DNA of 64,000 bases from Mortierella alpina (taxonomy: Eukaryota > Mortierellomycota > Mortierellomycetes > Mortierellales > Mortierellaceae): assembly GCA_029449245.1 (NCBI GenBank), contig JANATF010000010.1, positions 1,488,001 to 1,552,000 of the forward strand, given 5' to 3'. The position numbers and the translations under genes are program-made. Numbering within the stretch: position 1 is the first letter of the stretch; the number at the start of each line of letters is the position of its first letter. The notes beneath the pieces were generated by a model. It was not told the origin of the DNA. It did no database searches and saw only the letters and a list, made by a program, of their open reading frames with translations. Positions 46,640 to 56,900 of this stretch are shown here, piece by piece.

Positions 46640-48115
46640 ATGTCGTCTTTGCCAACATCAGGAACAATGGAGAATTCGTCTGCCGTTACAATAGCCACTG
46701 AGGCTGAAGGCCCGACTCGTAAGTGACACCACTCGCCCAGCCGCAGAACGTGGCACACAGTGTAAATTTCGATGGTCGGCTGCATCGAAAACACGTCCGA
46801 CGCTTGCTTACTGTGCATTGTTTCTTAATAATAGCCACCACATCTATAGAACTGATGCTCGATCTGGAGGAGATCGACAAGGACTTGTATCGATCCAAAA
46901 AGCTGTGGGTCCCAATGGGCGCAAGAGGAGTCTTTGGTAATTTCCCTTTTTTTTTAATGTGTGAATCGGATACTCGTTCACACACATCTGACATGATCTT
47001 CGGTTATTTTTAACGCTGGTTGCTAGGTGGAAATGTGGTGGGTCAAGCGCTAGTTGCAGCAACAAACACAGTCTCGACCGATTTTTCTGTTCATGTAAGT
47101 ACGGCTTGAGGATCTTACTCAGGCTAGTGCAGGCAAGCCCCATTTCTAACGCTCTTTATTGGGGCTTCTAGTCCTTGCATTCATACTTTTTGTTGCCAGG
47201 TGATCCTGCAACTCCCATCCTGTACCATGTGGAGCGTGTCCGAGATGGTAATCAAGGAACTTTGCAGGCAAATATTACTCAATTGTCCACAGAAATTAAC
47301 ATCCCTAGCTTGCATATATAGGCAGATCGTACAGCACTAGGACCGTGACGGCAACTCAACGGGGCCAGAACGTCTTTGTTTGCACAGCCAGTTTTCAGGT
47401 ACCAAGACCAGGCGCACCCAGTCATCAGTATCCAATGCCTGATGTTCCCCATCACAGCGCGCTTTCAAGCCAGGAAGATTTGATTCAAAAGTTGATTGAA
47501 AATCCCAAGATCCCTGAACACCTCAAAGCCTTTTTGAAGCTAAGACTCGAGGAGGTAAGAACATTTCACTGTGCAGTCGTGTCCATCAGCTTGAAAATCC
47601 CAAACTCATTTACCTTGACTTAATTATCCATCTACTCTATGCTATCGTTACAGCCTGTCGCTCTCGACTTTAAAGATACATCGCAGCAGACGATAAAGGA
47701 TATGGTGCACCCATCTGCGAGGACCGAGCAGGCGTTCTGGATCCGATGCAAAGACAACCTTGGGGACGCATTGGCTTTGCATCAATGCGTGGTCGCGTAC
47801 GGGTCTGACCACAATCTACTCACGACTGCACCCTTGGCCCATGGAAGCACCTGGTTCTCAGATTCTTCAAAGCACCCCAAGATCAGAATGATGGCCTCCT
47901 TGGACCACTCGATGTGGTTTCATTGTCCGTTCCGAGCGGATGAGTGGATGCTCTATGTATGTGAGAGTCCTCGTTCAGGTTGTGATCGTGGGTTGACGTT
48001 TGGCAGAATCTACAAGGAGGATGGAACACTGGCCGTGTCCGTCGCACAGGAAGGTGTCGTGCGTCTGCAGAGTGCAAAACTGTCTGCAGCAGCCATCGAG
48101 CAGCCAAAGCTTTAA
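46640..48115 (+). CDS. TES1: Acyl-CoA thioesterase II (TesB/ACOT8 type), probably peroxisomal
   Basis: Six exons (46640-46718, 46835-46936, 47027-47094, 47172-47247, 47322-47554, 47654-48115) give 339 residues with every junction in phase. Two hot-dog domains are visible. The first has GGNVVGQALVAA, SLHSYFLLPGDP and the YHVERVRDGRSYSTR signature. The second has HQCVVAYGSDHNLL (catalytic Asp region) and SLDHSMWFH, ending in FGRIYKEDGTLAVSVAQEG. The family hydrolyses acyl-CoA to free fatty acid and CoA, in eukaryotes mainly in peroxisomes during beta-oxidation. The C-terminus PKL is a plausible non-canonical PTS1. An AATAAA lies 36 bp past the stop. Together with the SKL-bearing carnitine acetyltransferase this suggests peroxisomal acyl metabolism, though the two are 16 kb apart. 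Confidence 0.93.
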
Positions 48116-48623
48116 GATGCGCGTAAACATGACCGTGCTTCACAAGGCCTAATAAAATTATTTGAAGTGAAGGGACTAGACCACATCTGAACGCGTTTCC
48201 CCTATTTTTTTTTTTTTCGAATTCCCCTTTGGAGGATGGACTGAGCTCGTTCACGAAAGTAATAGGAGGCTAATCGTCTCGGTCCAAGAAGGATCTAGTT
48301 TATCGTTCATCCCTTGTCCTCCCTATTACAATAGGAGATCGTAACCCTCAAATTCATTCATTCATTCTTCTCTTCCCTTTTGTTTCTTCTTTTCTTTCCC
48401 CCGCCTTTCACTCTTTACAACCATTCACAGTCAGTCCCAATCACGATCGCCAGGCGAGATACGCTACATCAATCTACTTTCACCAGCTCCACTTAAGACA
48501 GGACTTAGGACGATTGAAATTCGGCGGAACGTTCAACTAAAACCAAAGTCGAAAGATCACTCTATCACACGAGCGCCTATCCCTTGGAACACGAAAAGAA
48601 AGACTAAAAGTTCCTTTCAAGTT
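48116..48623. other. Intergenic, terminator and RAMP4 promoter
   Basis: AATAAA at 48151-48156 is the likely polyadenylation signal of the thioesterase. From about 48360 a strongly C/T-rich leader precedes the RAMP4 start. No gene seen. Confidence 0.5.
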
Positions 48624-48975
48624 ATGGCCGGCTCTACCTCCCCAGTCATTCGCGCGCGCAATGGTAATGCAGGCTCACCGGTGTCCGTTGGGAAATTACT
48701 CATCCAGTATGTCTGATCGGAGGAGCAACGAGTACTAACCATTAAGCTGGACATTATATTGCCTCCTTCTCTCAATGTCTCCAGCTAAATACCAGGCTGG
48801 TAGGCGTCCACTCAGTAGATCATCCTCGTCCTCATCTTATGCGGATCGGAAAGCTACCAAGACAGCTACCAATCCCTACGTAGTTGCCATTTTGGTGATT
48901 ATGTTATCTGGAGGAGCCATCTTTCAGATTCTTAAGCTGTTTGGGCTGGATACTGAGCCGCAAGATAACTTTTAA
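48624..48975 (+). CDS. YSY6: RAMP4/SERP1/Ysy6-type ER tail-anchored protein
   Basis: Two exons (48624-48663 and 48785-48975), joined in phase with a TACTAAC-type branch site in the intron, give 76 residues. The N-terminal RARNAKYQ segment matches the conserved RxxNAKF/Y box of RAMP4. A Ser-rich linker follows, and near the C-terminus there is a single membrane segment VVAILVIMLSGGAIFQIL, whose GGAIFQI is the family hallmark. A short polar luminal tail (GLDTEPQDNF) ends the protein. RAMP4 binds the Sec61 translocon and helps membrane-protein biogenesis and stress resistance at the ER. The size is normal (yeast and animal members are 65-75 residues). Confidence 0.85.
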
Positions 48976-49494
48976 GAACTTTGCAAGGCTAGCATGCACG
49001 AGAAACGTCGAGAATCATCGAGATGACGGATCTGAGATGCAACTTACAAGAATAGAAATAGGATAGTGGATGGAACGCCAAGTAAACAACGCACATATGT
49101 GCGCTATGTGCGCTTTCATCGGTCTTACTTTACGCGTTGCTGTATGGAGTCATTGGTTTGAATCCACCTATAAGTCTCACTAGGCGCAGAGGAGAATGAA
49201 TAGTACATTGTGTCAGGACAAAAATGGCGGAAACAACCTTCATGTCTTTTTGTGGTCGAGACGTCGATTCCTTTATCTATCGATCTTGCATAGCTACGAG
49301 GTTTTGGGATCTTATAACGCCAACAAGAATCGAGCAACCTAATTTTTTTTCCAACCTCGGCTTTGAAGAAGCAAGTCCTAAAGTCGACATCGTAATTGTC
49401 CTCATTAACAAGTATGAAAACGCACCAACCTTTTGTTTCTTTTTCCCGCCAATCATCATCTGTGTATCCAGTTCTTTCACTTTTTCGTATCAAT
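48976..49494. other. Intergenic spacer
   Basis: No supported gene; holds the 3' end of RAMP4 and the leader of the small membrane-protein gene. Confidence 0.4.
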
Positions 49495-49906
49495 CATGTC
49501 AGCCTTGATCCTTGGCATCTGCCTGGGCATGCTGGCTGTCATCGCCCTCATCGTAGCAGGCGTGTTCTATGCAAACTATCGCTCCCCTTCCGTCACCAAA
49601 GACGAAGAATCAGGCATCCAGACAACCACCGCCACGTCCTCCACCGCTCCTACTCAGCAAGACGTAGAGATTTATGAAGCTGCCTCGGTAGCCTTTTCTC
49701 CAGTCATCGCCAACATGCTCAACGCTCCATCCTCCGATTCGAAAACCAATCCAAATATTGCGGCTGCCTTTACATCCTCCCACCCGGTTCGAGATAGCCA
49801 CGACGATGCCGCTTCACAGAGGACTCTTGCTCCGCCGTCTTACACAGACGCGCGACCGAAATCAGCGTTGGAGGCGAAGTGGGAAGCGCGCGTCGCCAGC
49901 GCTTAA
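49495..49906 (+). CDS. Small single-pass membrane protein with PPxY-like tail
   Basis: Single exon of 136 residues. An N-terminal hydrophobic segment (about residues 4-26, LILGICLGMLAVIALIVAG) acts as a signal anchor. A hydrophilic tail rich in Ser, Thr, Ala and Pro follows and contains APPSYTDA, a PPxY motif of the kind bound by WW domains of Nedd4/Rsp5 ubiquitin ligases and arrestin-type adaptors. The tail ends in an Ala/Lys/Glu helix. I recognise no family. The pyrimidine-rich leader and the stop well placed before the convergent gene at 50067 support a real gene, but coding support is compositional only. Confidence 0.6.
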
Positions 49907-50066
49907 GCCGTAATGAGAATTCATAGATGCTGTATCTGTCACTATTTTCACACAAATACACTTTTACACATGGTTCTATTCTGTTCAATTCATCAGCGAT
50001 TTCGACAGTATTATCAGACTATTTATTGCCTTATTTCTTGGTGTATTCTTCAAAAGTATTAATATG

Positions 50067-50840
50067 CTACTGATGACTAGGATAGGGTATGCTGGCAGGG
50101 CTCGATGTACTCGTGCTGAATGCGGACGTATTAGGCGCCTGGGGCATAGATGGGTATGAGGGTGCTGTGCTCGGGCTAAATGGCGGCACAGACACGGGCA
50201 CTGGCATGGCTGGATAGACTGAAGCTGGGGCCAGTGGCGTAAGCGGGAAAGATAATGGTGGTGTCGACTCGTCGTTTGAGTTTGGGTTTGTGTTTGGGAA
50301 CGTCGACTCTTGTCTTTCTGATCGACTTGGGTCATATGCAGGGGGTTGAGACACGAGTGAAGAGATATCGGGGTACACACTGGTGGCCGTTGCAGGTGTG
50401 GAACTTTCCATGACTGGGTAGGCTGGCGTCGACTCTGAGGTCCGAGACACGCGCGCAGTGTAAGGCGGAAGATACCCTTGTCTTTGGCTGCTTGTGCCAT
50501 TCACCAAGTTTAGAGAGGGTCTTGACGAGTTGGAATGACCTTCTTCCATGGTAGAGGATCGACTCTTGTCGCGGCGGGACTTTCGGATCTTGTATTGACA
50601 AAGACATAGCAGGAAGATCACAATGACACCGACGCATGAGAGGACGATAATCAGGGTCGTGTCATCCCCACTGCTGTCGCCATCTTGTCCACCTCCACCT
50701 CCACCTCCACTTCCATGTCCACCAACACCAGCGCCTATACCACCGCCAACAATGATGCCTACTCCGACGCCAGCACCTCTGCCTCCACCTCCACCTCCGC
50801 GACCACCGCCACCGCCACCGCCACCGCCGCCTTTACCCAT
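50067..50840 (-). CDS. Gly-rich single-pass membrane protein with PPxY motifs
   Basis: Single exon of 257 residues. The N-terminal ~55 residues are almost pure Gly with a few Arg, Val and Asp (translated from a CCACCT/CCACCG repeat). There is no classical signal peptide at the very N-terminus. A membrane segment follows at about 62-82 (TLIIVLSCVGVIVIFLLCLC), then a basic stop-transfer KIRKSRRDK. The long cytosolic tail is rich in Ser, Pro and Thr with LPPYTA and QPPAYDP, both PPxY motifs, and many S/TP sites. The layout resembles fungal surface sensors with a short TM and a disordered tail. A TATATAAAAG box lies about 315 bp upstream on the same strand. Family not recognised. Confidence 0.65.
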   Translation of the reverse strand: MGKGGGGGGGGGGRGGGGGGRGAGVGVGIIVGGGIGAGVGGHGSGGGGGGGQDGDSSGDDTTLIIVLSCVGVIVIFLLCLCQYKIRKSRRDKSRSSTMEEGHSNSSRPSLNLVNGTSSQRQGYLPPYTARVSRTSESTPAYPVMESSTPATATSVYPDISSLVSQPPAYDPSRSERQESTFPNTNPNSNDESTPPLSFPLTPLAPASVYPAMPVPVSVPPFSPSTAPSYPSMPQAPNTSAFSTSTSSPASIPYPSHQ

Positions 50841-51939
50841 TGAGATGTGAAGGGGTTAATATAAAACGAGAATTGAACTGACTTTGTTCCTGAGAAAAAA
50901 GGAACAGTGAAATGAGAATAGATGAAAGTTTGAGTAATGCTAAACGTCGTAATATACGAAAAGGGAATGAATGCTGGATAAATAAATAATGTTGAAAGGA
51001 TATAGTCTAAGCGAGAGGGACAGAGGGAGAGAGACAGAGAGAGAGAGAGGACGAGGAGCGCGGTATTGAGCTTAAAGCTGGATGAGAAAAATGCAGTGCA
51101 GAGATGAAAAGTGTAGAGTAGGTGCTCTTTTTCCACCAGATGTGGATCAAAGGACTTTTATATACCGTGCCGTGGTGCTTTTTCGGACAACCAAATTCAT
51201 GAAAAGAAGGTTGTCGGGGCAATGACGCATCAGTGAGGAGAACATGGAATGCGAGGAAAGGTCAGAGAAAACAACAACAAACAAAGGTATCCTATGCGCA
51301 TGTACGGGCCGAAAGGATAACTGGGGATCACAGCGGGCGCAAGCGCATGAGGACATGCGATGAGCGGCGATTGTAGGACCAAGTCAAGTGGACAGGATGA
51401 GCTGCAAAAGTCGAAATGCCGTATTAAGGTTTGGGGAAGAGGCGACGGTGTCTTTCCCTTTCTTCTAAAGAGAGCGTGCTGGGAGTCTTCCTGTGGAAGC
51501 TGAGAATAGTGCAGCTGCGGTCAGGTCGCACAAATGTACAATCTAGAACGAAAACTGGACTATTGGGCCTCGAAAAAAAAGTTACCAATAACCAGGAGCT
51601 CTCTTCATCCTCGCACCCCTTGCCGCATCTGGATTGTAAGGGGAGCGCGCATGGCGCTGGAAAGAGACTTTCCGAGGAAAAGATACTTTGAGTGAGACAG
51701 CTGAAGTTTATTGGTCTCATGCCTCTCGGGTGGCGGTGTGATCAGATGGGGCGGTGTGTAAAAGACCACCAGATCTTTGCATGCTACTCAGTCTCTCATG
51801 TCATCGGGGTTATCACCACAACAAAGCGGCGGCAATGTGGTGGATGCAATGCAGAACGTGGACTCTTATCGTTTTCCTGCATACTAGGTCATTGTTGATT
51901 ATATTTGAGATTTTCATCGTTCAAAGCGGTCGGTTTGCT
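50841..51939. other. Intergenic region, promoter of the Gly-rich gene
   Basis: No supported gene. A GA/CT microsatellite (about 51016-51049) lies in the leader of the minus-strand gene. The rest up to the START gene is unremarkable. Confidence 0.45.
51155..51164 (-). promoter_or_regulatory. TATA box of the Gly-rich membrane protein gene
   Basis: The minus strand reads TATATAAAAG about 315 bp before the ATG at 50840, followed by a C/T-rich leader containing the CT microsatellite. Confidence 0.5.
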
Positions 51940-53507
51940 CTATCGTCGTCTGCGGAATCGAGCCAGAGTTGGTCCCAACACTGCGAGCACCAAGGCTATT
52001 ACCAAAGCCTTGTTCGCCTTCCCAGGTGCTCCGCCATAGCCCAGGTTTCGCTTGAAGCTATCCCAGAAGACTCTGAATGTGCCGGATCGCTTCCTCTCTA
52101 TAGTCTTATTGCTGCCATTATGAGCGTTGCCGTTCTGCGCTCCATGGGGTGCTTCATTGAGGTTCAATTGGTCTGCGAGCGTGGAGGAGGATGAAGTGGC
52201 CAAGTGGCGCTTCGCCTTGAGATCGTGGACTTGCTCTTCTTCTAGGACGTTGACACCTTGCTCTTCCTTAGCCTCAGCCTCCTTCCGCGCGAGTGCGACG
52301 CGCTCGATCGTCTTGGATACGTGGTATGGTTGAATTGTGGGGAGTAGCTTGTTGACATTACGCATGCCTTCAGGGACAGCCTTTGTGGACACTAAGAGTC
52401 AGAATAGAATTACGCGTATTGGTATTGGCAAGAGTGGGGGGGGGTTTCGACTGTCAGGGTTCGAGGTGACTCTTAGATACGTACCCATTTGAATCAGTTT
52501 CTCTGGAATCCAGCCTTTCAGATCCGTATCCAGAACTTGAATCAGTCTGCACTTGTTGGGCTGACCAGGCTCAGGCCCAACCATCTGTCCGGCCACGGCG
52601 GTTTCCATGCGCACAAATTTTTCCTTGACCCTCTCGGGCATGAGTGCGTGTTCCACAGAGGTTGTCACGTTCATATAACGACCTTCGCCCAGATCCTTGA
52701 CAGTGCCCAAAACGACAGTGTCCCTTGAGGCTGTAGGCCACATGCTCTTGGTCCTCACGTACTGGATTTTGACTCCTGGTGAGACCTCGGCAACTGTCTT
52801 TGCCTCGACACAAAGTGGGTCCCATTCCAGCCGGCGAGTAATCTCTGAGAGTACATCAAACGTTACAGCTGGGGTGTTGTCCATGACCGCAATGACTTTG
52901 TAACACATGGGACGGGCTTTATACTGATAAACCTCGATCAATGAAGGTGAAGTCTCCTCAAAGACCTTCTCCCAAATTTCCGTGTTGTCAAAGTAATCCA
53001 CCAGCTTCTTTTCCATGGCGACCAGCTCCTTGGCGTAAGGGTGCTCCTTGACCTTCTTTGGCGTCTTGCGCGCCACTTTCTTGACCTTCTTTGTTTCGAT
53101 AATGGTGTCATGTAGAGTTCCGTTGCCAATCTCTGTTACTGCAGTCCGAGAAGCATCGTTGACGAGCGAGGTCTTTGCAGGGCGGATATTTTGTGCAGAC
53201 TGGATGGCGATCTGAGCAGGAAAGAGGCGCTCCGTGAGGTCGGGCACGCCAAAGAGCTTGCGGAATGCGATCACAAAGATGAGCTCAAAGAACACAAAGT
53301 GCATTTTGTCCAGAAGCCCCTGCAGGAATACTATGTCCAGGTATAAAGAAAAATAACTCCCGAGTCAGTGTACTCGTTCCATGACTAGTAGACGGGAGGC
53401 CGTCGCCGATCTGTCTGTTGGTGAAAGTCCTTACGCTGATTCACCAGGTAGAGGATGGTGTATGGGGTGACGAGCACCAGCATCGCCAGCGGCGACTGCG
53501 ATGCCAT
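51940..53507 (-). CDS. START-domain membrane protein (putative lipid transfer)
   Basis: Three exons (53507-53435, 53330-52485, 52391-51940) give 456 residues, all in phase. The N-terminus holds one or two hydrophobic segments (residues ~5-22 and ~37-50) from exon 1 and the start of exon 2. A basic linker rich in Lys follows, then a START/lipid-binding domain of about 190 residues with RRLEWDPLCVEAKTV, RDTVVLGT and a C-terminal GWIPEKLI helix. The tail is charged and ends with a hydrophobic helix (ALVIALVLAVLGPTLA) and FRRRR, a probable membrane anchor. START domains bind one sterol or phospholipid and move it between membranes; anchoring at both ends suggests action at a contact site. The start ATG has an ACCATGG context. 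Confidence 0.85.
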
Positions 53508-54237
53508 GGTTGCGATCTGTGGTGTGCTTGATCTCTGTGTGGCTGTCTCTGGCTGCCCAGCAGTTGTATTTCCTGTGCGTGGCGGGAGTAAGGCTGTCCG
53601 TGTCCGTCCGTGAGGTGAGTTACGGCCAGAAATAAAGGAGTGTGTGCTTAGCAGGCAAGTTCTGGAGGCCAAACGGTTGATCAGGAACAGGAACAGCGGA
53701 CAGAAGAGGTGCGATTACGTGCTTCTGTTCTTCTTGGATGGGGATATTGATGAGGATGCCTACCTGTGCCGGATGCCAATCAATCTCCAGATCGGCGCTG
53801 CAGACCAGTTGCTGTTCTCTGTGGACAGTGTGATGGAGTGTCTTGCTCGGATGAGATGAAGGGCCGAGTATAAATACGAGACGGCAAGAGAGAGTGTGTG
53901 TGTGTGTGTGCAGCCAGGAGATGGACAGATGTGCCTGGACAGAGGAGCGGTGGAGACAGTTGAGACGGAAGGGTGAGCATGCGTGCGTGTCTGCGTGTGT
54001 GCGCCCTGGTGCAATAACCATCGCAGCTCAACTCCGCCTGGCTCAGGCATGCGCCGGGTCGCCTCTGATTGGCCGCCCGTTTTCTGTGCTGACTGACCAC
54101 AAATCCGTCGCGCCTTGCCTGTGCCGTGCCTTGAGCTGGCCGACGACTGTGCAGCCATTTTGTGTGTCGACCGATCGCTCCTGTGAGCCGAGCCAGGATC
54201 GTGTAACAAACAATCCACGTTGCCTTTATTCCTAGGT
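53508..54237. other. Intergenic, promoter of the START gene
   Basis: No supported gene. Contains a TATAAATA/TATTTATA site near 53872 and a GT microsatellite at about 53896-53910. The PIG-S gene ends at 54238. Confidence 0.4.
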
Positions 54238-56457
54238 CTACTCGGCCTTCTCCTTCATAGCCTCCTTAGCGGCTGCCTTCTTGGCATCCTTCCACTTCTT
54301 GATCTCCCTCAGCAACGCCATGACCAGCGGCACAGAGATGGGCACGAAGAGCGGCATGTAGATCGCATACTTGTGCTCGTCCGGGAAATACAGCATCGAA
54401 ACCATTGTAGGATCAAAGAATGCGGTCTCGGCCTTCACCAAAGCATCCCTGGACGCCTCAAGCGCCGAAACAGATTCCTGCTTGGCAAGACTATGGCACG
54501 AAGTCGCCACATCCTGCAATGCATCCACAACATCCTTCTGAATATGGTCTAGAACTACCATGTTGGGGGTATCAGCCACCAGGTTGGCAAGCGACAACAG
54601 TGTGGCCAACGAGTCGACCATGTTCTCTGCAGTCCGCTTCCTCATCAATTGATCCAGTTCCCATGCTGTCGGAGCTCCGTTGGCGGACCTGTGGAACGTG
54701 ATTGGGAAGGAGGCAGAACTGGAGAGATGCGAAAGACCCATGAGATCCCGGAGTTGCGTCAAGTACAGCCTCATGACTGGCTCTAGCTCCTGTACAGTAA
54801 TAACATCAGGATGCGCCGTTGCAGTGCTGTTATCGCGGTTGAGAATCGTAATACCGCCCCAACGAGGGATGAGGAAGGAATTGGTGGTCGAGCGAGGGGA
54901 TGAGGGGCTATCCTTGATCACCAACGGACTTTCACTAGGCTTTGGGATATACGTCAAAAAATTGAGCGAGGGCAGTGAAGAGACAGTAGAAGCTATCGCG
55001 CAATACCCGGACCATGGAGGAACATGTTAGCTTGAGCATCTACGTTTTTCAGCAGCTAATGAAAATTTGCATAGCGCATGTCAGCGTGATTACCAAGACT
55101 CCACTCTGCAGCGTTAATAAAGTGTGGGAGGGCATCCATCGTTAGGTAATGCTCCTTGAGGTCCGCATCCACTTGGGGTGTAAACGTCAAAGAAGCGTAG
55201 TGCTGGATCTGCGACTCGACTGTGAACTTTGAAATGGTCTCCATGCTGCTCAAGAATGGGCCCAGGTATGCTACACGTAGAGAGCGAACACATATCGAAT
55301 GAATGAGAGCAAGTTTCAATATCGCCTATCGGTCAGTACCAATGCATGATTGTGGAACGCCAAGTCGTACCATTGATGGCCTCCTGCGCCTGCCACTCCC
55401 GCACACCATTAGATGCGTCGCCGCTGAACAAATTGAACGTCAGTTGGTATCCAGGAGCGTATTTGACTGCCTTCAATTGATCCGTGACCTTTTCCGCGCC
55501 TTGCTTGTGCGATCCGCTCACGAGTTGTTCCAGCTTCTTTTTTTCCGATCCAAAGATGGCATCCAGAGTCTCCACGACGCCCTTGGCGATATGGTCTATA
55601 GCGGTGTAATGTGCGACATGAGTAAGCAACGCACATCTTAACTCATGCCATTGATGATTCGCAACAGATACTTTACCTGCGTCCCACTGCTGTACTTGAA
55701 TGAAGCCCTGACGCTGGCTCTTTATGCTCGCGCTTCTATCGCCGCCGGGAGCAATGTAGAAGTGGTATGTTCCTGGAGTGGCGCTTGGCTGATCTGTAAT
55801 CATGAGGAAGAATAAACATGACATCCCTCAGTCTGAAGCTCATCCGCACCAGTGTCTAACTAGATAATCCACGGGGCTTGCACTGCTGCTTGCCACTAAC
55901 CCGTAATATCCTGCTCTCTGGATCCTTTCCACGAGCGGTCGATGCTATAGAGCTCTGGAAGCACGCTGGAAGATTGTGCAACAGGGTTTCCAGCACCAGC
56001 GATGGCTTCCAAAATAGCTGCGTCTCCGAGTTCTGATACCGAGGCTTTCTCTGAAAGGTGTAGGTTGACAGAGATGGGAAACTTGGGTTGACATGTCTAT
56101 TCAACATGCTGCGTTGGTTAGCTAAAGCTTGAGGACGTGAACAGGATGCACTGCTCGGCGATGGGTGGATGCCAGCAACTTTACCTTCCACTCCTTCCAG
56201 TGCTCGATGTCTTCATATGGCAGTTCCGCCCTGTATACGCGAGTCGTCTTCCACCAGAGGGGCAGGCCCAGGAGAACCACGACCCAAACCGAGAGCAAGA
56301 CCAGCCGCCTCGTCCTGTCTAGGGTGATGTACCATAAAGCGGCTGTAAGTGCGTGAAGCAGATGTAGCCACTTTGACGATGATGCCATGTTCGAGAGAGA
56401 GAGTTGGATGGTCTGGAGGGTACCTCGCGATGCTACTATCTTCTTGTCCAGTGCCAT
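54238..56457 (-). CDS. GPI17: GPI transamidase subunit PIG-S/Gpi17
   Basis: Six exons (56457-56185, 56096-55901, 55793-55677, 55595-55371, 55270-55094, 54992-54238) give 580 residues. An N-terminal membrane segment (RLVLLSVWVVVLLGLPLWW) is followed by TTRVYRAELPYEDIEHW, the PIG-S hallmark, then a large luminal domain with FPISVNLHLS, PGYQLTFNLFSGD and WGGITILN. A second membrane segment near the C-terminus (YMPLFVPISVPLVMALL) is followed by a Lys/Glu/Ala-rich cytosolic tail. PIG-S is a structural subunit of the ER complex that attaches GPI anchors to proteins. All six exons are needed; reading through the introns meets stops. A TATA box lies only about 55 bp upstream of the ATG, so the leader is very short. 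Confidence 0.9.
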
Positions 56458-56900
56458 GTGTTGTGTCCTATAGTCCTTGTCCTGGTCCTTGTTGAGGCGA
56501 TGGTGTCGTGTCTTTTATAATGAAGGAGCGATGGAGGGACTTGTGACTGTCTGATCCCGCGCCCATTCGCATGGTTTTGGCTGTGGTTGAAGATCCTGTA
56601 AGCTGACCCCTGACGCGTTCACTCAGCCGTTGCAGAAAATACTGAATACAGTATAGAGTAGCCTTCATCTTTCCTAGCCTTCTCAGCCCGGTCTCTTGTT
56701 GAACCTCGACCTTCCACACAGTTGTTGACTCGTGATGCCTAGTACAATCACCAACAGAGGATCCTCGTTAAGAGAGAGCCCTTGCCCGCAGTTTTGTTGC
56801 AGTTCCTGCGGATAAAGTGCAGCCAGCTTATAAATATCAGTTTTTCCCTCCTTTTTTCTCATACGCTTCAATACCTTCCCGCAACTTTAATCATTCACGA
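56458..56900. promoter_or_regulatory. Divergent promoter shared by PIG-S and the first GNAT gene
   Basis: 443 bp separate two opposite ATGs. Each side has its own TATA: the minus strand reads TATAAAAG at 56519-56512 for PIG-S, and the plus strand has TATAAATA at 56829-56836 for the GNAT gene. Confidence 0.6.

Noticed and set aside
54220-55030. Plus-strand frames opposite the PIG-S exons
   Set aside because: Antisense to conserved PIG-S exons, with no domain.
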